Shown here: piece by piece, positions 9,443-19,177 of the stretch
Layout of the letters: every line of letters begins with the position of its first letter
Position numbering within the stretch: position 1 is the first letter of the stretch
Assembly (NCBI GenBank): GCA_963745865.1
Contig: CAVUYZ010000003.1
Span: 186,001 to 250,000 of the forward strand
Direction of reading: 5' to 3'
DNA: 64,000 nt
From: JAHEDH01 sp963745865
Lineage (GTDB): Bacteria; Actinomycetota; Acidimicrobiia; Spongiisociales; ZC4RG35
Program-made: the position numbers and the translations under genes
The notes under the pieces: generated by a model
What the model was told of the DNA's origin: nothing
The model's input: only the letters and a program-made list of their open reading frames with translations
Databases searched by the model: none

Positions 9443-9883
9443 TCAGGTGCTCCTTCCGTCGCCGTGGACGATGGTCACCGGGACGGCGGCGTCGTGCACG
9501 ACCCGGATCGACGTGCTGCCGAGTGCTGCGGCCTTGAGAGGTCCCATTCGCCTGGCGCCGAGCACGATCAGGTCGGCGTCGGTCTCGTCGGCGACATCGA
9601 GGAGTGCTTCGTGGGGGGTGCCTTCGACGACCCGTCGGTCCACGGTCAGGCCCCTGACGTTGAACGGTTCGCACCAGATCTCGCCGAGCTCGTCGGCGAG
9701 CTGATCTCTCACGTCCGAGAAAGTCACTCCCGGCTTGATGTCCCCGAGATGGCCGAGCGGCTCGTAGACGTGGACTGCTACGACCTTCGCCGTGAGGTCC
9801 TCAGCCAAGACGGCCGCCCATTCGATGGCGCGGGCAGAGCCCGACGAGTCATCGACGCCCACCAGGATCGTTCGCACGCTCAT
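9443..9883 (-). CDS. Universal stress protein, single UspA domain
   Basis: An intact protein of 146 residues: RTILVGVDDSSGSARAIEWA at the N-terminus and IVLGARRMGPLKAAALGSTS, the G-2X-G-9X-G-(S/T) nucleotide-binding motif of ATP-binding UspA proteins, near the C-terminus. Such proteins are cytoplasmic stress-survival factors. Its ATG overlaps the TerC stop (ATGA), and the beta-CASP hydrolase starts right behind it, so all three are likely cotranscribed. Confidence 0.88.
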   Translation of the reverse strand: MSVRTILVGVDDSSGSARAIEWAAVLAEDLTAKVVAVHVYEPLGHLGDIKPGVTFSDVRDQLADELGEIWCEPFNVRGLTVDRRVVEGTPHEALLDVADETDADLIVLGARRMGPLKAAALGSTSIRVVHDAAVPVTIVHGDGRST

Positions 9884-10869
9884 GTTTGCACCTCTACCTG
9901 TCGTGTTGCTCTCAGAGATGTGAAGACGGTGATCGCGAGCACCACCGCGATCACGGCCAGTGAGGCGAGCGTGTCGATGTGATACCAGTGCGAGATGATC
10001 ATCTTCACGCCGACGTAGAACAGGATGACGCCCAGACCGATGTTGAGGTGAACCAGCCGATCACGGGCGCCTTCGAGGACGAAGTAGAGCGCCCGCAATC
10101 CGAGGATCGCAAGCGCATTCGAGCTGAAGACGACGAAGGGGTCGCGGCTGATGGCGAGGATCGCCGGAACCGAGTCGATGGCGAAGACGACGTCTGTGAC
10201 CTCGATGAGGACCAGAACGATGAACAGGGGAGTGGCGAGCCGCTTGCCGTCGATCTTGGTGAAGAGCTTTTGGCCGTCCAGGTCGGCGGTAACCGGGACC
10301 ACCCGTCTGACCAGTTTTAGGACCGGATTGCGATCCGGGTGGATCTCGTCGGATCCTTGAGTCGCAACGCGAATTGCGGTGAAGATCAGCAGACCACCGA
10401 ACACGAACAGCAACCATTCGAGCCGTTGGAGCAGGGCAACTCCCGACAGGATGAAGGTGGCCCTGAGGACGAGCGCTCCGAAGATGCCCCAGAACAACAC
10501 GCGATGTTGGTATTTGCCCGGTACCGAGAAGTACGAGAAGATCACCGCCCATACGAAGACGTTGTCCACGGAGAGCGATTCTTCGATGATGTAGCCGGTG
10601 ACGTACTGAGTGGCGGCGGGGCCACCCAGCACGGCCCAGACAACGAAGGTGAACGAGAGGCCGATCGTCACCCACACTGCGGAGCTGATCGAAGCCTCCC
10701 TCATGGTGATGGTGTGTGCATCGCGATTGATCACGAGGAGATCCACCAGCAACATCGCCACCACGCCGACCAGAAAGGTCGGCCAGAGCCACGGCGGCAC
10801 ATCGAACGTGGCGAGCTCAGACGCTGCGGCGGAACTCTCGGCCGCCAGATGTATCAGCGACTCGTTCAT
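9880..10869 (-). CDS. TerC-family integral membrane protein
   Basis: About eight or nine membrane helices with the TerC signatures EESLSVDNVFVWAVIFSYF and VTDVVFAIDSVPAILAI. Acidic residues within these helices are thought to bind metal. TerC proteins act in tellurite resistance, metal export or metallation of exported enzymes. The ATG at 10869 (MNESLIHLAAE) is preferred; an in-frame start at 10899 is also possible. The frame is intact. The gene leads the terC-usp-beta-CASP operon, with a 4-base overlap to usp. Confidence 0.88.
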   Translation of the reverse strand: MNESLIHLAAESSAAASELATFDVPPWLWPTFLVGVVAMLLVDLLVINRDAHTITMREASISSAVWVTIGLSFTFVVWAVLGGPAATQYVTGYIIEESLSVDNVFVWAVIFSYFSVPGKYQHRVLFWGIFGALVLRATFILSGVALLQRLEWLLFVFGGLLIFTAIRVATQGSDEIHPDRNPVLKLVRRVVPVTADLDGQKLFTKIDGKRLATPLFIVLVLIEVTDVVFAIDSVPAILAISRDPFVVFSSNALAILGLRALYFVLEGARDRLVHLNIGLGVILFYVGVKMIISHWYHIDTLASLAVIAVVLAITVFTSLRATRQVEVQT

Positions 10870-10963
10870 GGGCTCGGGGGGATGTTCATCGGCTCCCAAT
10901 GTAGACCGTCAGCGTGACGCGACCGACCCGCCCGGTGACTGCATGGGCGTCGGCTGTCCAGCT

Positions 10964-11968
10964 TCATCCGAGCGTCCTCTCCCGCGGTATCGATGTCGTC
11001 GGGTCGAGTGGGCGCTCGGTACGGAGAAAGAGGAAGAAGGCGAACGTCGAGACCGCCGAGAGGATGTGCCACATCGCATGGGCCTGGATCAGCGAATCCG
11101 GATTGCATGTGGCGCTGTCGGCGGTTCCCGTCAACCAGATCGCGTAGGCGGTGAGGAACGATCCAACACCGACGAAGAACCACGGCGTGTAGCGGCGGCT
11201 GACCGCTGATGTGCCTGCAGTCACTGCGGCAGGCAGCCAGAACAGGATCACCCACCAATGCCCTCCAGGGTCGGCGAGCATGTCGGCTGGCGTGATCCCG
11301 AAGGTCGCAGCGATCACGAACCCGAGGAAGCCTGACGCCCACCGGAAGGCCGGGAGGCGCACCTTGATCAACGATTCGGAGATCAGCCACAAGGGAATCG
11401 AGATGTCGAACATCCTGAGCCCGATCCCGAGATCGGGCGCGATGAACCAGTAGCCGGCCGCATAGAGCAGGAGTATCGAGGAGTACGAAATGAAGAACGT
11501 GCGCCGCTGCCAGCGTCCGAGCACGGAGAGGTTGTAGAGCCAGGGGACGAGGATGTAGGCGACCATCGAGACGTTGTCGAGCCATGCACCGAAACGGGTG
11601 TGCGAGCCATGCATCACCATCGACCCCGGTCCCAGGAAGACTGCCGCCGACGCATAGAGCAATGCGATCGGCGTGTTGGTGTGGAAGGGGTTGACCGAGT
11701 CCGTCTCGGTCGCCGTGTCTCGCGCGAGCATCAGGAAGATGCCGAGTCCTGCGATCACGAAGGCGAGGTTGCCGAGTGTGTTGACCGGCTCTCGCAGCAA
11801 TCCACCGCTGACCCGTTCACACCAGCGGGAGATCTCCCCGATGGCCTGCTCGTTCTCTGCGGCCGGCCCCCATCCGGCAAGCCCCGCACCTACGAAGGCG
11901 ACGGCGAATGCGGAGAGTGCCCCCAGCGCGATCTCGAGTGGACGATGAGCCGATCGCATCGCCCTCAT
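10964..11968 (-). CDS. Ceramidase-like (CREST superfamily) membrane hydrolase
   Basis: A protein of about 334 residues with eight or more hydrophobic segments. Conserved CREST-type residues are visible: REPVNTLGNLAFVIAGL (E and N), GPGSMVMHGSHTRFGAWLD (Ser, His and Asp of the Zn-site pattern), and IQAHAMWHILSA near the C-terminus (HxxxH). This pattern matches alkaline ceramidase and related membrane amidases, so it probably cleaves an amide in a lipid, though the substrate in a bacterium is unknown. Start chosen at ATG 11968 (or 11959); a longer start at 12019 adds a non-conserved leader. Confidence 0.68.
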   Translation of the reverse strand: MRAMRSAHRPLEIALGALSAFAVAFVGAGLAGWGPAAENEQAIGEISRWCERVSGGLLREPVNTLGNLAFVIAGLGIFLMLARDTATETDSVNPFHTNTPIALLYASAAVFLGPGSMVMHGSHTRFGAWLDNVSMVAYILVPWLYNLSVLGRWQRRTFFISYSSILLLYAAGYWFIAPDLGIGLRMFDISIPLWLISESLIKVRLPAFRWASGFLGFVIAATFGITPADMLADPGGHWWVILFWLPAAVTAGTSAVSRRYTPWFFVGVGSFLTAYAIWLTGTADSATCNPDSLIQAHAMWHILSAVSTFAFFLFLRTERPLDPTTSIPRERTLG

Positions 11969-11998
11969 CGTACGCCCACCCACTCGTCGTCGTTCTGC

Positions 11999-12119
11999 GA
12001 ACCCAGGGTTGTGAAGCACGTATGACGTGCTCCGGGCCCGCAGTTCGATCTGGCCCTCGGGGAGTCACACCAACCGTGGGCTCTCAGCACGGTATGTCTT
12101 CACTGCAACCCAGGGTTGC
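11999..12119. repeat. Two copies of a palindromic AACCCAGGGTTG element plus a small hairpin
   Basis: AACCCAGGGTTG occurs at 12000-12011 and CAACCCAGGGTTG at 12106-12118, 107 bases apart, in the gap between the aminotransferase stop and the ceramidase-like gene. Each copy is itself palindromic around a central A. Between them, AGCACG at 12015-12020 pairs with CGTGCT at 12026-12031 around a 5-base loop. Paired regulator sites for the ceramidase-like gene are one reading; a terminator for the aminotransferase is another. Confidence 0.5.
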
Positions 12120-12128
12120 GCGCGAGGG

Positions 12129-13293
12129 TCAGGTGAAGTAGGTGTGGAGGCGGTGGAGGCCCTCGGTGAGTTGCTCGTCTGAGAGGGCATAGCTGAGGCG
12201 GGCGTATCCGGGGGCGCCGAACGCCTCGCCGGGCACCAAGGCGACCTCGGCGTTCTCGAGGATGTCGGCAGCCAGATCGATCGTCGACGTGTGATCTGAT
12301 TGATCGAGAGCTTCGGTGAAGTCGGGGAAGCAGTAGAACGCTCCGTGCGGCTCGACGCAATACACACCTGGGATCTCGTTGAGCAGTCGTGTCATCGTCT
12401 GCCGCCTGCGGTCGAACGCCTCGCGCATCCTCCACACCTCGTCCATCGGACCGGTCACTGCCGCGAGAGCAGCCCGCTGGCTGACGTTGGCCACGTTCGA
12501 CGACAGGTGCGACTGATGATTGGCCGCCGCTTTGATAACGTCGCGGGACCCACCATCCAGCCGACCCGCCACCCGGTCATTGCAAAACTCTTTGCGACAC
12601 CGCTGATGATGACCCATCGGTCCTCGAGAGCTCGGATGCCCGGCGATGGACGTGAACCGGGCATCGCCGTAGACGAGGTGCTGGTAGATCTCGTCGGTGA
12701 CGACCCAGATACCTCGTTCCCGGCCCAGCGGGCGATGGCTGCGGTCTCGTCGCCGTGTAGACCGCTCCGGTGGGGTTCGATCAAGAAACGAACACGACCA
12801 GCTTCGTACGGTCTTTCGTCGCTTCCTCGGGCTGGTCGACGGTGACCTTGAACCCGGAGGAGGTCCGTCGAGACCGGCACGGGGACGCCCGGCGAGCTCA
12901 TCGCCTCCGGATGGTGACCCAGTACGGGGCGGGGACGTTGCTTCGTCGCCGGGGTTGAGCAAGGCAGCGAGCTCTGGAACACCGCCTGTTTTCCGCCGTT
13001 GGTCACCAGAATCTGACTCGGATCGACCTCGACCCCGCTGTCGCGGGCAGTGGGGGTGACGAGGGCCTCACGCAACTCGGGGAGGCCGGCGTTTGCCGTG
13101 TATTTGTGATTCTTGGGATCGCGGCAGGCCTCGACGGCTGCTTCGACAATGTGATCAGGGGTCGGGGAATGCGGTTGGCCGGAGCCGAATGAGGATCAGC
13201 TCGCGACCCTCGGTGCGCATGATCTTGGCGCGGGTTCGGGTTGCCATCATGGCGACTCGGCGATGGATCCGAGGCGGTGGGCGATAGTGACAT
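12129..13293 (-). CDS. PLP-dependent class I aminotransferase (aspartate aminotransferase-like), frameshifted
   Basis: Rebuilt across several indels, it reads ATRTRAKIMRTEGRE, SFGSGQPHSPTPDHIVEAA, YTANAGLPELREAL, then GERGIWVVTDEIYQHLVYGD with the Asp/Tyr that hold PLP, and SGVAKSFAMTGWRVGWMVGP with the Schiff-base Lys. The C-terminal part EVALVPGEAFGAPGYARLSY contains the substrate-carboxylate Arg. Length of about 388 residues fits fold type I aspartate/aromatic aminotransferases. It transfers amino groups between amino and 2-oxo acids in the cytoplasm. Indels lie roughly at 12540-13200. Confidence 0.82.
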
Positions 13294-13347
13294 GGGATGA
13301 CCTCGTGGACGAATGTGTTGTGGTTGACGTTACCCGGTGACAGCGGA

Positions 13348-13374
13348 CGGCCCACCCCTGACCGGGGTGGGCCG
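13348..13374 (-). terminator. GC-rich 11-bp stem-loop terminator
   Basis: CGGCCCACCCC at 13348-13358 pairs perfectly with GGGGTGGGCCG at 13364-13374 around a 5-base loop. It lies 25 bases beyond the stop of the repeat-rich protein (ending at 13399) and before the aminotransferase start. No T-run follows, which is common in high-GC actinobacteria. Confidence 0.7.
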
Positions 13375-13398
13375 CCTTGACTGCGAGCTGATTCGGGC

Positions 13399-13797
13399 TC
13401 AGTCGCCCGAAGCTGCGTCCTTGGTGTCCTCGACTGCCTCTTCTGCCGACTCCTTCACTTCTTCGACGGCTTCGGTGGCGGTCTCGGCTGCGTCGGAGAC
13501 CTCTTCGCCGATGCCTTCGGCTGCGGCTTCGGCTCCCGCTGCGGCGTGCTTGCCTTTCTCGCGAGCCCCTCGACGCGGTCTTCGACCTTGTCCCAGCCTC
13601 CGGGGCGCCCTTCTTGGCCTTCTCGAAGGTTTCGCCTGCGGCCTTCTGGGCCTTGTCGACGTAGGGGCAGCCTTCTCCGACAGCTCGGCGGCCTCCTTCT
13701 TCGCCTTGTCGACGTAGGGGGCTGCCTTCTCGGAGAGTTCGGAAGCCTCCTCTTTCGCCCTGCCGAAGAGATTCTTGAGTGTGTCCATCAATGCCAT
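13399..13797 (-). CDS. Ala/Glu/Lys-rich helical repeat protein (LEA/apolipoprotein-like)
   Basis: Starts MALMDTLKNLFGRAKEEASE and is nearly all charged amphipathic helix. An 18-residue unit (ELSEKAAPYVDKAKKEAA) is repeated almost exactly, and GETFEKAKKG-type sequence continues in another frame before EKGKHAAAGAEAAAEG. A pair of compensating indels, near 13664 and 13565, turns the middle into a false Pro/Arg-rich stretch. At the first, the repeat unit has GTAGGGG where the other copy has GTAGGGGG, so a homopolymer error is likely. Such proteins often act as membrane- or desiccation-protecting helices; no specific function can be assigned. Confidence 0.62.
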   Translation of the reverse strand: MALMDTLKNLFGRAKEEASELSEKAAPYVDKAKKEAAELSEKAAPTSTRPRRPQAKPSRRPRRAPRRLGQGRRPRRGAREKGKHAAAGAEAAAEGIGEEVSDAAETATEAVEEVKESAEEAVEDTKDAASGD

Positions 13798-13840
13798 TGG
13801 TGCGGCTCCTTTCGAACCACCGAGACTAGGCCGGATACGG

Positions 13841-14686
13841 TCAGCGGTCGACCCTGTACCGAAGTAGGTCGACGATTCTGCCATTCCGATGGGCCGGATC
13901 GCCGTGTCACCTCCATTGTTCCAAACGGGGCGATCCGAACACCGGCCACGACACCAACGCCGCTCGTGCATCCGGTCACAACGTCGAGCGACGCGCCGGG
14001 GTCGAGCAGAACGCCATCGCCAATCGGAAACGGTTGGCGGTCGACTCGTCCCGGAGTGTCCATCCGCTGAGCTCGACCGGCATGGTGCCGTTGTTCTGGA
14101 TCGTGACCCGTTCAGCATCCAGATGCTCCTCGTCATTGCCGGGCGGGTTGGGTTCGATGTCGATGATCGCCACGGCGGCGAGCGGGCCCACCCCGCACGA
14201 TTCAGGCGACCAGATGCCGATCTTGCCTGCCCGAGCCTCGGCTTCCGCACTGAGGATCGACCCTCCAGTGGTGTGTCCGTCGCGAGCGGGAGGGCGAGGC
14301 CATCGGCGACCTGCAGGAGGTTGACCGGCTCGCCGTCGGCGGTGACGATCGCCAGCGTTCGCCCATACTGATCGGTTCCTGCTGTGACGATGCCGATTCG
14401 TCGATTTGCGACGAGGCGGGCCAGATTGTCGCCCGATTCGATCCCGAGGCACTCGTCGCGCTCGGGGGCGTCCATCCCGATGAGCCGAACCTCGGTCCGG
14501 GCGCCCGAGACCGACATCACCAGCGAGTCCGTCGACGACCTCGATGACCTGAGCAGGATCTGATTCGGGGATCGAGTCCGGGATGGGGATGTCGCCGATG
14601 GCACCGGCATCGTTCCCGAGGCACGCTCCGGTGAACACGAGGAGTGCAAGCAAGCCGCTCCGGACGGTCACGCCAGTGCGAGGCAT
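13841..14686 (-). CDS. Secreted thermonuclease (SNase) with C-terminal lamin-tail domain, frameshifted
   Basis: The N-terminus RSGLLALLVFTGACLGN looks like a lipoprotein signal with a lipobox Cys. An SNase domain follows: IEVVDGDSLVMSVSGARTEV, RLIGMDAPERDECLG (catalytic Asp, Arg and Glu pattern) and TDQYGRTLAIV. The C-terminal part, IEPNPPGNDEEHLDAERVTI, LSGWTLRDE and CSDRPVWNNGGDTA, is a lamin-tail domain, often found on exported nucleases. At least three indels, near 14530, 14270 and 14010. It overlaps the end of the flavoprotein gene by 18 bases. Predicted Ca-dependent nucleic-acid cleavage outside the cell. Confidence 0.72.
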
Positions 14687-16018
14687 GCAGCGTCGCACGC
14701 CGAGATGTGGATCGTCCCCGACCCCCGAACGGTGGCACATACGCCAGATCGGTCCAGGCGAGATCCTGGGCGATCATCCCACTCCAGATGGCGGTCGCGA
14801 ACACGTCGATCCGCTTGGCCGTTCCGGGCCCACCAACGATCTCGGCGCCGAGAATCCGGCCGGAGTGGCGCTCGGCGATGGTGGCGATCGTGATCTCGGC
14901 GGCTTCAGGCATGTATCCGGCAGTGGTGGTGCCGGACGCTTCGCCGACGACGATGTCGAAACCGTTTTCGACAGCGTCGTGGCGTCGCGATCCCGTCGCA
15001 GAGATCTCGAAGTCGCAGATCCGGGTGATGGCCGTGCCCAATACGCCAGGGAACGTAGCGTCTTCCCCGCCGATGTTCATGCCGGCGATCCTGCCGGTCT
15101 TGTTGGCGATCGTTCCCAGGTGGATGTTGCACGGCCGACCGTGACCCGGTGCAGTGCTTCGGCGCATCGCCGGCAGACCACACGCCGTCGTGGCTGGCCC
15201 GCTGATGATCATCGACGGCGATGGCACCGGTCTCTCCAGCCCGATCCCGGCAGCTTCGGCCACTCCGACCTCCGGTTCGCTGCCCAACCCGAGGATCACG
15301 ACGTCGGCTGGGAAGGTGGCGTCGGTACACCCGACGCTGTCGACCTGACCGGTCCCGTTGATGCACTCGACTCTGCTCGACAGAACGACCCGGATGCCGA
15401 TGGCCTCCATCCGCCCGACCACCTTCTGCCCGAGCTCGGAGTCGATGGTCTTGTCGAGGACGCTGCTCCCTGAGGTCACCACGGTCACGTTCCAGCCCTG
15501 GGCATGGAATGCCTCTGCGGTCTCGAGCCCGATGTATCCGCCGCCGACGATCACCGCATTGCCCGCGCCCCGATCAGCGATCCGTCTGAGCTCCACGGCG
15601 TCGTCGAGGGTTCTCAGCTCGTGCACTCCGTCGAGCTCTCGACCGTGGATCTCCGGCCGGATCGGCTTCGCTCCGGTTGCGATCATCAGCTGATCGAATC
15701 CTTGCTCGAAATGGCGTTCCTGATCCTGATCGTGGATCACGACCTGCCGACGATCCATGTCGATCTCGCGCACCTCGTGTCGGGTGTGGACCTCGATGTC
15801 CATCGTCCCGAAGCGCTCAGGGGTGCGCGCCACCAGTGCGTCGATCGGGTCGACGTAGCCGGCGACGTGGTATGGCTCACCGCACGCGCTGTAGGACACC
15901 CAGCTCGATCGCTCGTACGCGATGATCTCGAGGTCGTCTACGGGCGTCGGCGTCGGGCTTGCGACGCAGCAGACATCCCGGCAGCATCGCCGCCGATCAC
16001 AACCAGACGCTCGGTCAT
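14669..16018 (-). CDS. CoA-disulfide reductase/NADH oxidase-like FAD-dependent oxidoreductase, frameshifted
   Basis: From ATG 16018: ERLVVIGGDAAGMSAASQAR is the FAD-binding Rossmann fold. WVSYSACGEPYHVAGY carries the single redox Cys typical of the CoA-disulfide reductase, NADH oxidase and persulfide reductase group. GNAVIVGGGYIGLETAEAF is the NAD(P)H site, and ILGAEIVGGPGTAKRIDVFA with DLAYVPPFG is the dimerisation domain. About 450 residues, normal for the group. Indels near 15945, 15210 and 14720. The ATG overlaps the stop of the LapA gene (ATGA). Exact electron acceptor cannot be told from sequence. Confidence 0.8.
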
Positions 16019-16356
16019 CCCTGCTTCCGGTAGCCCGCGAGCTCGCGTTTCTCCGCCTGCCGGATCCGTCGGCGGCGTCTCCGCACTGCGCCAAGGACCT
16101 CATCGAGAATGATGGCGACGGCGAAGACGCCGACGATGATGAGAATCAGCGGGAACTGTCCCGACCATCCGAGGAACCGAAGCTCGACGTCCTGGATGTT
16201 CTGCACGGCAAAGACCGCGATGAGGACCGACAGGAGGACGAAGAACATGAGCCCCCACGGGGGCCCTTCGCGGCTCACCGTCGCCTCGATCGACTCCGGA
16301 CGGGCGGTCTCGTCGTCGGTTGGGGTCTGGTCCGGCAGCTGCGGTTCGTCGGTCAT
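16015..16356 (-). CDS. LapA-domain (DUF1049) membrane protein
   Basis: A 113-residue protein: acidic N-terminus rich in D, E, P and T, then two membrane segments (WGLMFFVLLSVLIAVFAVQN and QFPLILIIVGVFAVAIILDE) and a strongly basic tail (VRRRRRRIRQAEKRE). The VQN after the first helix is typical of LapA-domain proteins, which assemble envelope components in other bacteria. Its stop overlaps the start of the downstream flavoprotein gene. Start ATG 16356; frame intact. Confidence 0.82.
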   Translation of the reverse strand: MTDEPQLPDQTPTDDETARPESIEATVSREGPPWGLMFFVLLSVLIAVFAVQNIQDVELRFLGWSGQFPLILIIVGVFAVAIILDEVLGAVRRRRRRIRQAEKRELAGYRKQG

Positions 16357-16360
16357 GTCT

Positions 16361-17899
16361 TCAACCTACCGACGTGTCGGTGGATATATCCAGGCCCTCG
16401 ATCGACCACCGCTCTTTGGATGTGCGGGCGGCGTCGATGTCCACCCGGCTGAACAGGTACATCCCGAGACCGAAGAACAGGCGATCGACAGGATCGCCGG
16501 GCGGCCCGAGCCGGTGACTCCCGCCACCATCACGTAGATCAGCGGACCCCAGATGGCCGAGAACTTGGAGAACACCGAGTAGAAACCGTAGAACTCGGCG
16601 GACGCCTGTTCGGGGATCATCGAGCCGTACAGACTGCGGCTCAGCGCCTGGATGCCGCCGAGGATGAATCCGATGACGACACCGAGGAGTTGGAAGGCGA
16701 GCGCATTCCCTTCCGGCAGGAAGAACGCCCCCATCGCCACGAGAACCCACACGGTCAGGTTGACCAGGATGGCACGCCTGATGTTCGTCCGACCCGAGAA
16801 CCATCCGAACAGATAGGCGCCCCCGAACGCCACGAACTGAACGATCAGGAACGTCAGGGCGATGTCGGTGGTCGACAGCCCGAGGGTGCTCGATCCGAAC
16901 GCCGCCGAGATGTTGATCGTGGTCTGGACGCCATCGTTGTAGAGCATGAAGGCGAACACGAACAGCAGCAATTGGGGGAAGTGGCGCAGGCGGGCGGCGG
17001 TCGAGAAGGTTCGCGAGAAACCGATCGTTGCCATCTTCGGAAGCCGCGACCGCACCGTGATCTGACGCCCTCTGACGACGAGCCGACCACTCTCAGCACG
17101 GTGACGACCAATGCGACCATGAGCCCGCCCAGCAGCAGGTTGAACAGTCCCTCCGATGCCCCGGACAGAAGCGCCCACAACAACACGGCGAGCCCGATGA
17201 GAAGCTCGGAGATCAGCAGCCCGATCCCGCGACCAACGACGCAGCGACAACGACCTCGTCCGGGAGATCCGAGGACGCTCCGGTCTCGCGAAGGCGGCTG
17301 AACGCGAACAGCGAGAACCCCGCCCACCACACACCCGTTCCGGCGACGCCGATCCTCGTGACGAACTCCGGCTCGGCCGCCGTGAAGATGGCGGCGAACA
17401 CCAGCAGCAGATAGATGCCGCCTCCGATGTAGCCGATCGCAAATCCTTTCGAGCTGACCTTGTCGATGGTCTCAGGCGTCGTGAGGTCGGGAAGGAAGCC
17501 GTCGTAGAACACGTTGGCGCCCACGAAGCCGAGTTGCGCGATGAAGAAGAAGACCAGCGTGAACACGACGTCGCCTGTCTCCGAGAAGAACAAGACCGTG
17601 GTGAAGAGCGCACCGCCATACGCGAACACCTGCATGAATCGCTTCTTCGCCGCTGAGAAGTCGGCAATCGCTCCCAGTACCGGCATCGCCATGAACAGGA
17701 TGAGCGTCCCGATCCCGATCGAGAGAGCCCACAACACGTCTCCCGGCCGACCGTTCCATCCCTCGTCGGGAACGACCTCGGAAGCGAAGTATGCCGGCAG
17801 GACGGCGCCGGCGATCACCGTCGAATAGGCGGAATTCGCCCAGTCGTACATGGCCCAGCCGAAGATGGTCCGCCGGTCGTTCTTCACGTCTCCGCTCAC
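16361..17899 (-). CDS. Atg22/UMF1-type MFS transporter, frameshifted
   Basis: Begins RRTIFGWAMYDWANSAYSTV, the hallmark of the UMF1/Atg22-like MFS group. Twelve or so helices follow, including GNALAFQLLGVVIGFILGG, IQALSRSLYGSMIPE and SAEFYGFYSVFSKFSAIWGP, all well conserved in this family. The C-terminus ends SKERWSIEGLDISTDTSVG at 16361. Indels near 17230, 17060 and 16500 break the frame. Substrates are unknown; the yeast relative exports amino acids from the vacuole. It is divergent from the sugar dehydrogenase gene across 80 bases. Confidence 0.8.
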
Positions 17900-17979
17900 G
17901 GGTTGCGACTCTACGGGACCGAGGCCCGCCGCGGGCGCCGATCACCACTAATCCGTCGGGCTTCGTACCCTCCGCTCGA

Positions 17980-19143
17980 ATGCGGCGTCTCGGTCTCTTC
18001 TCGGTGTTGTTCCTGCTTGCGCTGTCGGCCTGCGGGTCGGAGAACGGTTCGACTGCGCCGACCTCGACTGTCCCTCATCACGTCGACGCAGGCGCCGTCG
18101 GCGCCGCTAGCCGGCGAGCCGGCCGTATCGACGACCGGCGCGACAACCGCCCCGCGCTCGAGCCGCTGGTGGGCCTCGAATACGAGGTCGTCGGTCAGGC
18201 GACATTCCCGATGGCCCTGATTCCCGATGGGGATCGTGAGCTGCTCGGAGTTCGCGCGGGAGTGGTGACAGTGCTCGGATCCGGCGACACGGTGCTCGAC
18301 ATCAGCGATGCCACGCGCACCGACGGTGAGCGCGGTCTCCTCGGCATGGCCGTCGAGCCGGGCTCAGGTGATCTGTTCGTGCACTATTCGGCCACCAACG
18401 GTGACACTGTGGTGTCTCGGTTCTCCCGATCCGCGGATGGATTCGACCGGGACTCGGAGATGGTCCTGCTGCGGGTCGCCCAACCTGCGTCCAATCACAA
18501 CGGTGGGATGCTGCAATTCGACGGTTCGGGCAACCTCGTTCTCGGGCTCGGTGACGGGGGTGGTGCCAACGATCGCTTCGGGCAGGGTCAGGACTTCGGG
18601 ACCCTGCTTGGGGGTCTGGTCTCGATCGACCCGGACACCGGCGATTCGAGGTTGATCTCGGGCGGGTTGCGCAATCCGTGGAGGTTCTGGATCGACGACG
18701 ACACGGGCACGATTGCCATTGCAGACGTGGGGCAGGGCAGATTGGAGGAGGTGTCGATCGTGCCGTTCGACGGGACCTTCTACAACTTCGGCTGGCCGAT
18801 CATGGAAGGGACGGAGTGCTTCTCTCCCTCCTCGGGGTGTGACCGGTCTGGGCTGACGCTGCCGGTGCTCGATATCGCCCACGGCGATGCCGGGACCTGT
18901 TCGATCACGGGGGGCATCACTTATCGGGGTCGAGCCATCCCCGAGCTGAACGGGCAATTCTTCTTCTCGGACCTGTGTGGCGGATGGTTGCGAAGCGTGT
19001 CCGTGTCCGACCCATTCGACGTCCGGGACTGGACGCCCGACGTCGGCATCGCCGGGCAGGTGATCTCGTTCGGGTCCGACCGGCACGGCGAGATCCATGT
19101 CTTGACGACGTCGGAGATCCTCGAGGTCGTCCCCCGCCGTTGA
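17980..19143 (+). CDS. PQQ-type glucose/sorbosone dehydrogenase-like lipoprotein
   Basis: ATG 17980 gives the signal RRLGLFSVLFLLALSACGSE with a lipobox Cys. A Ser/Thr/Ala/Pro linker, masked by a compensating indel pair near 18100-18160, leads to a six-bladed beta-propeller: DGERGLLGMAVEPGSGDLFV, QPASNHNGGMLQFDGSGNL (the catalytic His lies in NHNGG), GLGDGGGANDRFGQGQD, LRNPWRFWIDDDTG, IADVGQGRLEEVS and WPIMEGTECF. These are classic GSDH/PQQ-propeller signatures. It would oxidise an aldose or similar alcohol outside the membrane; cofactor binding is inferred from family. Single transcription unit, divergent from the MFS gene. Confidence 0.84.
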   Translation: MRRLGLFSVLFLLALSACGSENGSTAPTSTVPHHVDAGAVGAASRRAGRIDDRRDNRPALEPLVGLEYEVVGQATFPMALIPDGDRELLGVRAGVVTVLGSGDTVLDISDATRTDGERGLLGMAVEPGSGDLFVHYSATNGDTVVSRFSRSADGFDRDSEMVLLRVAQPASNHNGGMLQFDGSGNLVLGLGDGGGANDRFGQGQDFGTLLGGLVSIDPDTGDSRLISGGLRNPWRFWIDDDTGTIAIADVGQGRLEEVSIVPFDGTFYNFGWPIMEGTECFSPSSGCDRSGLTLPVLDIAHGDAGTCSITGGITYRGRAIPELNGQFFFSDLCGGWLRSVSVSDPFDVRDWTPDVGIAGQVISFGSDRHGEIHVLTTSEILEVVPRR

Positions 19144-19177
19144 CTCGGGCCTGGAAAGCGGGATCTAGGGTGGCCCG

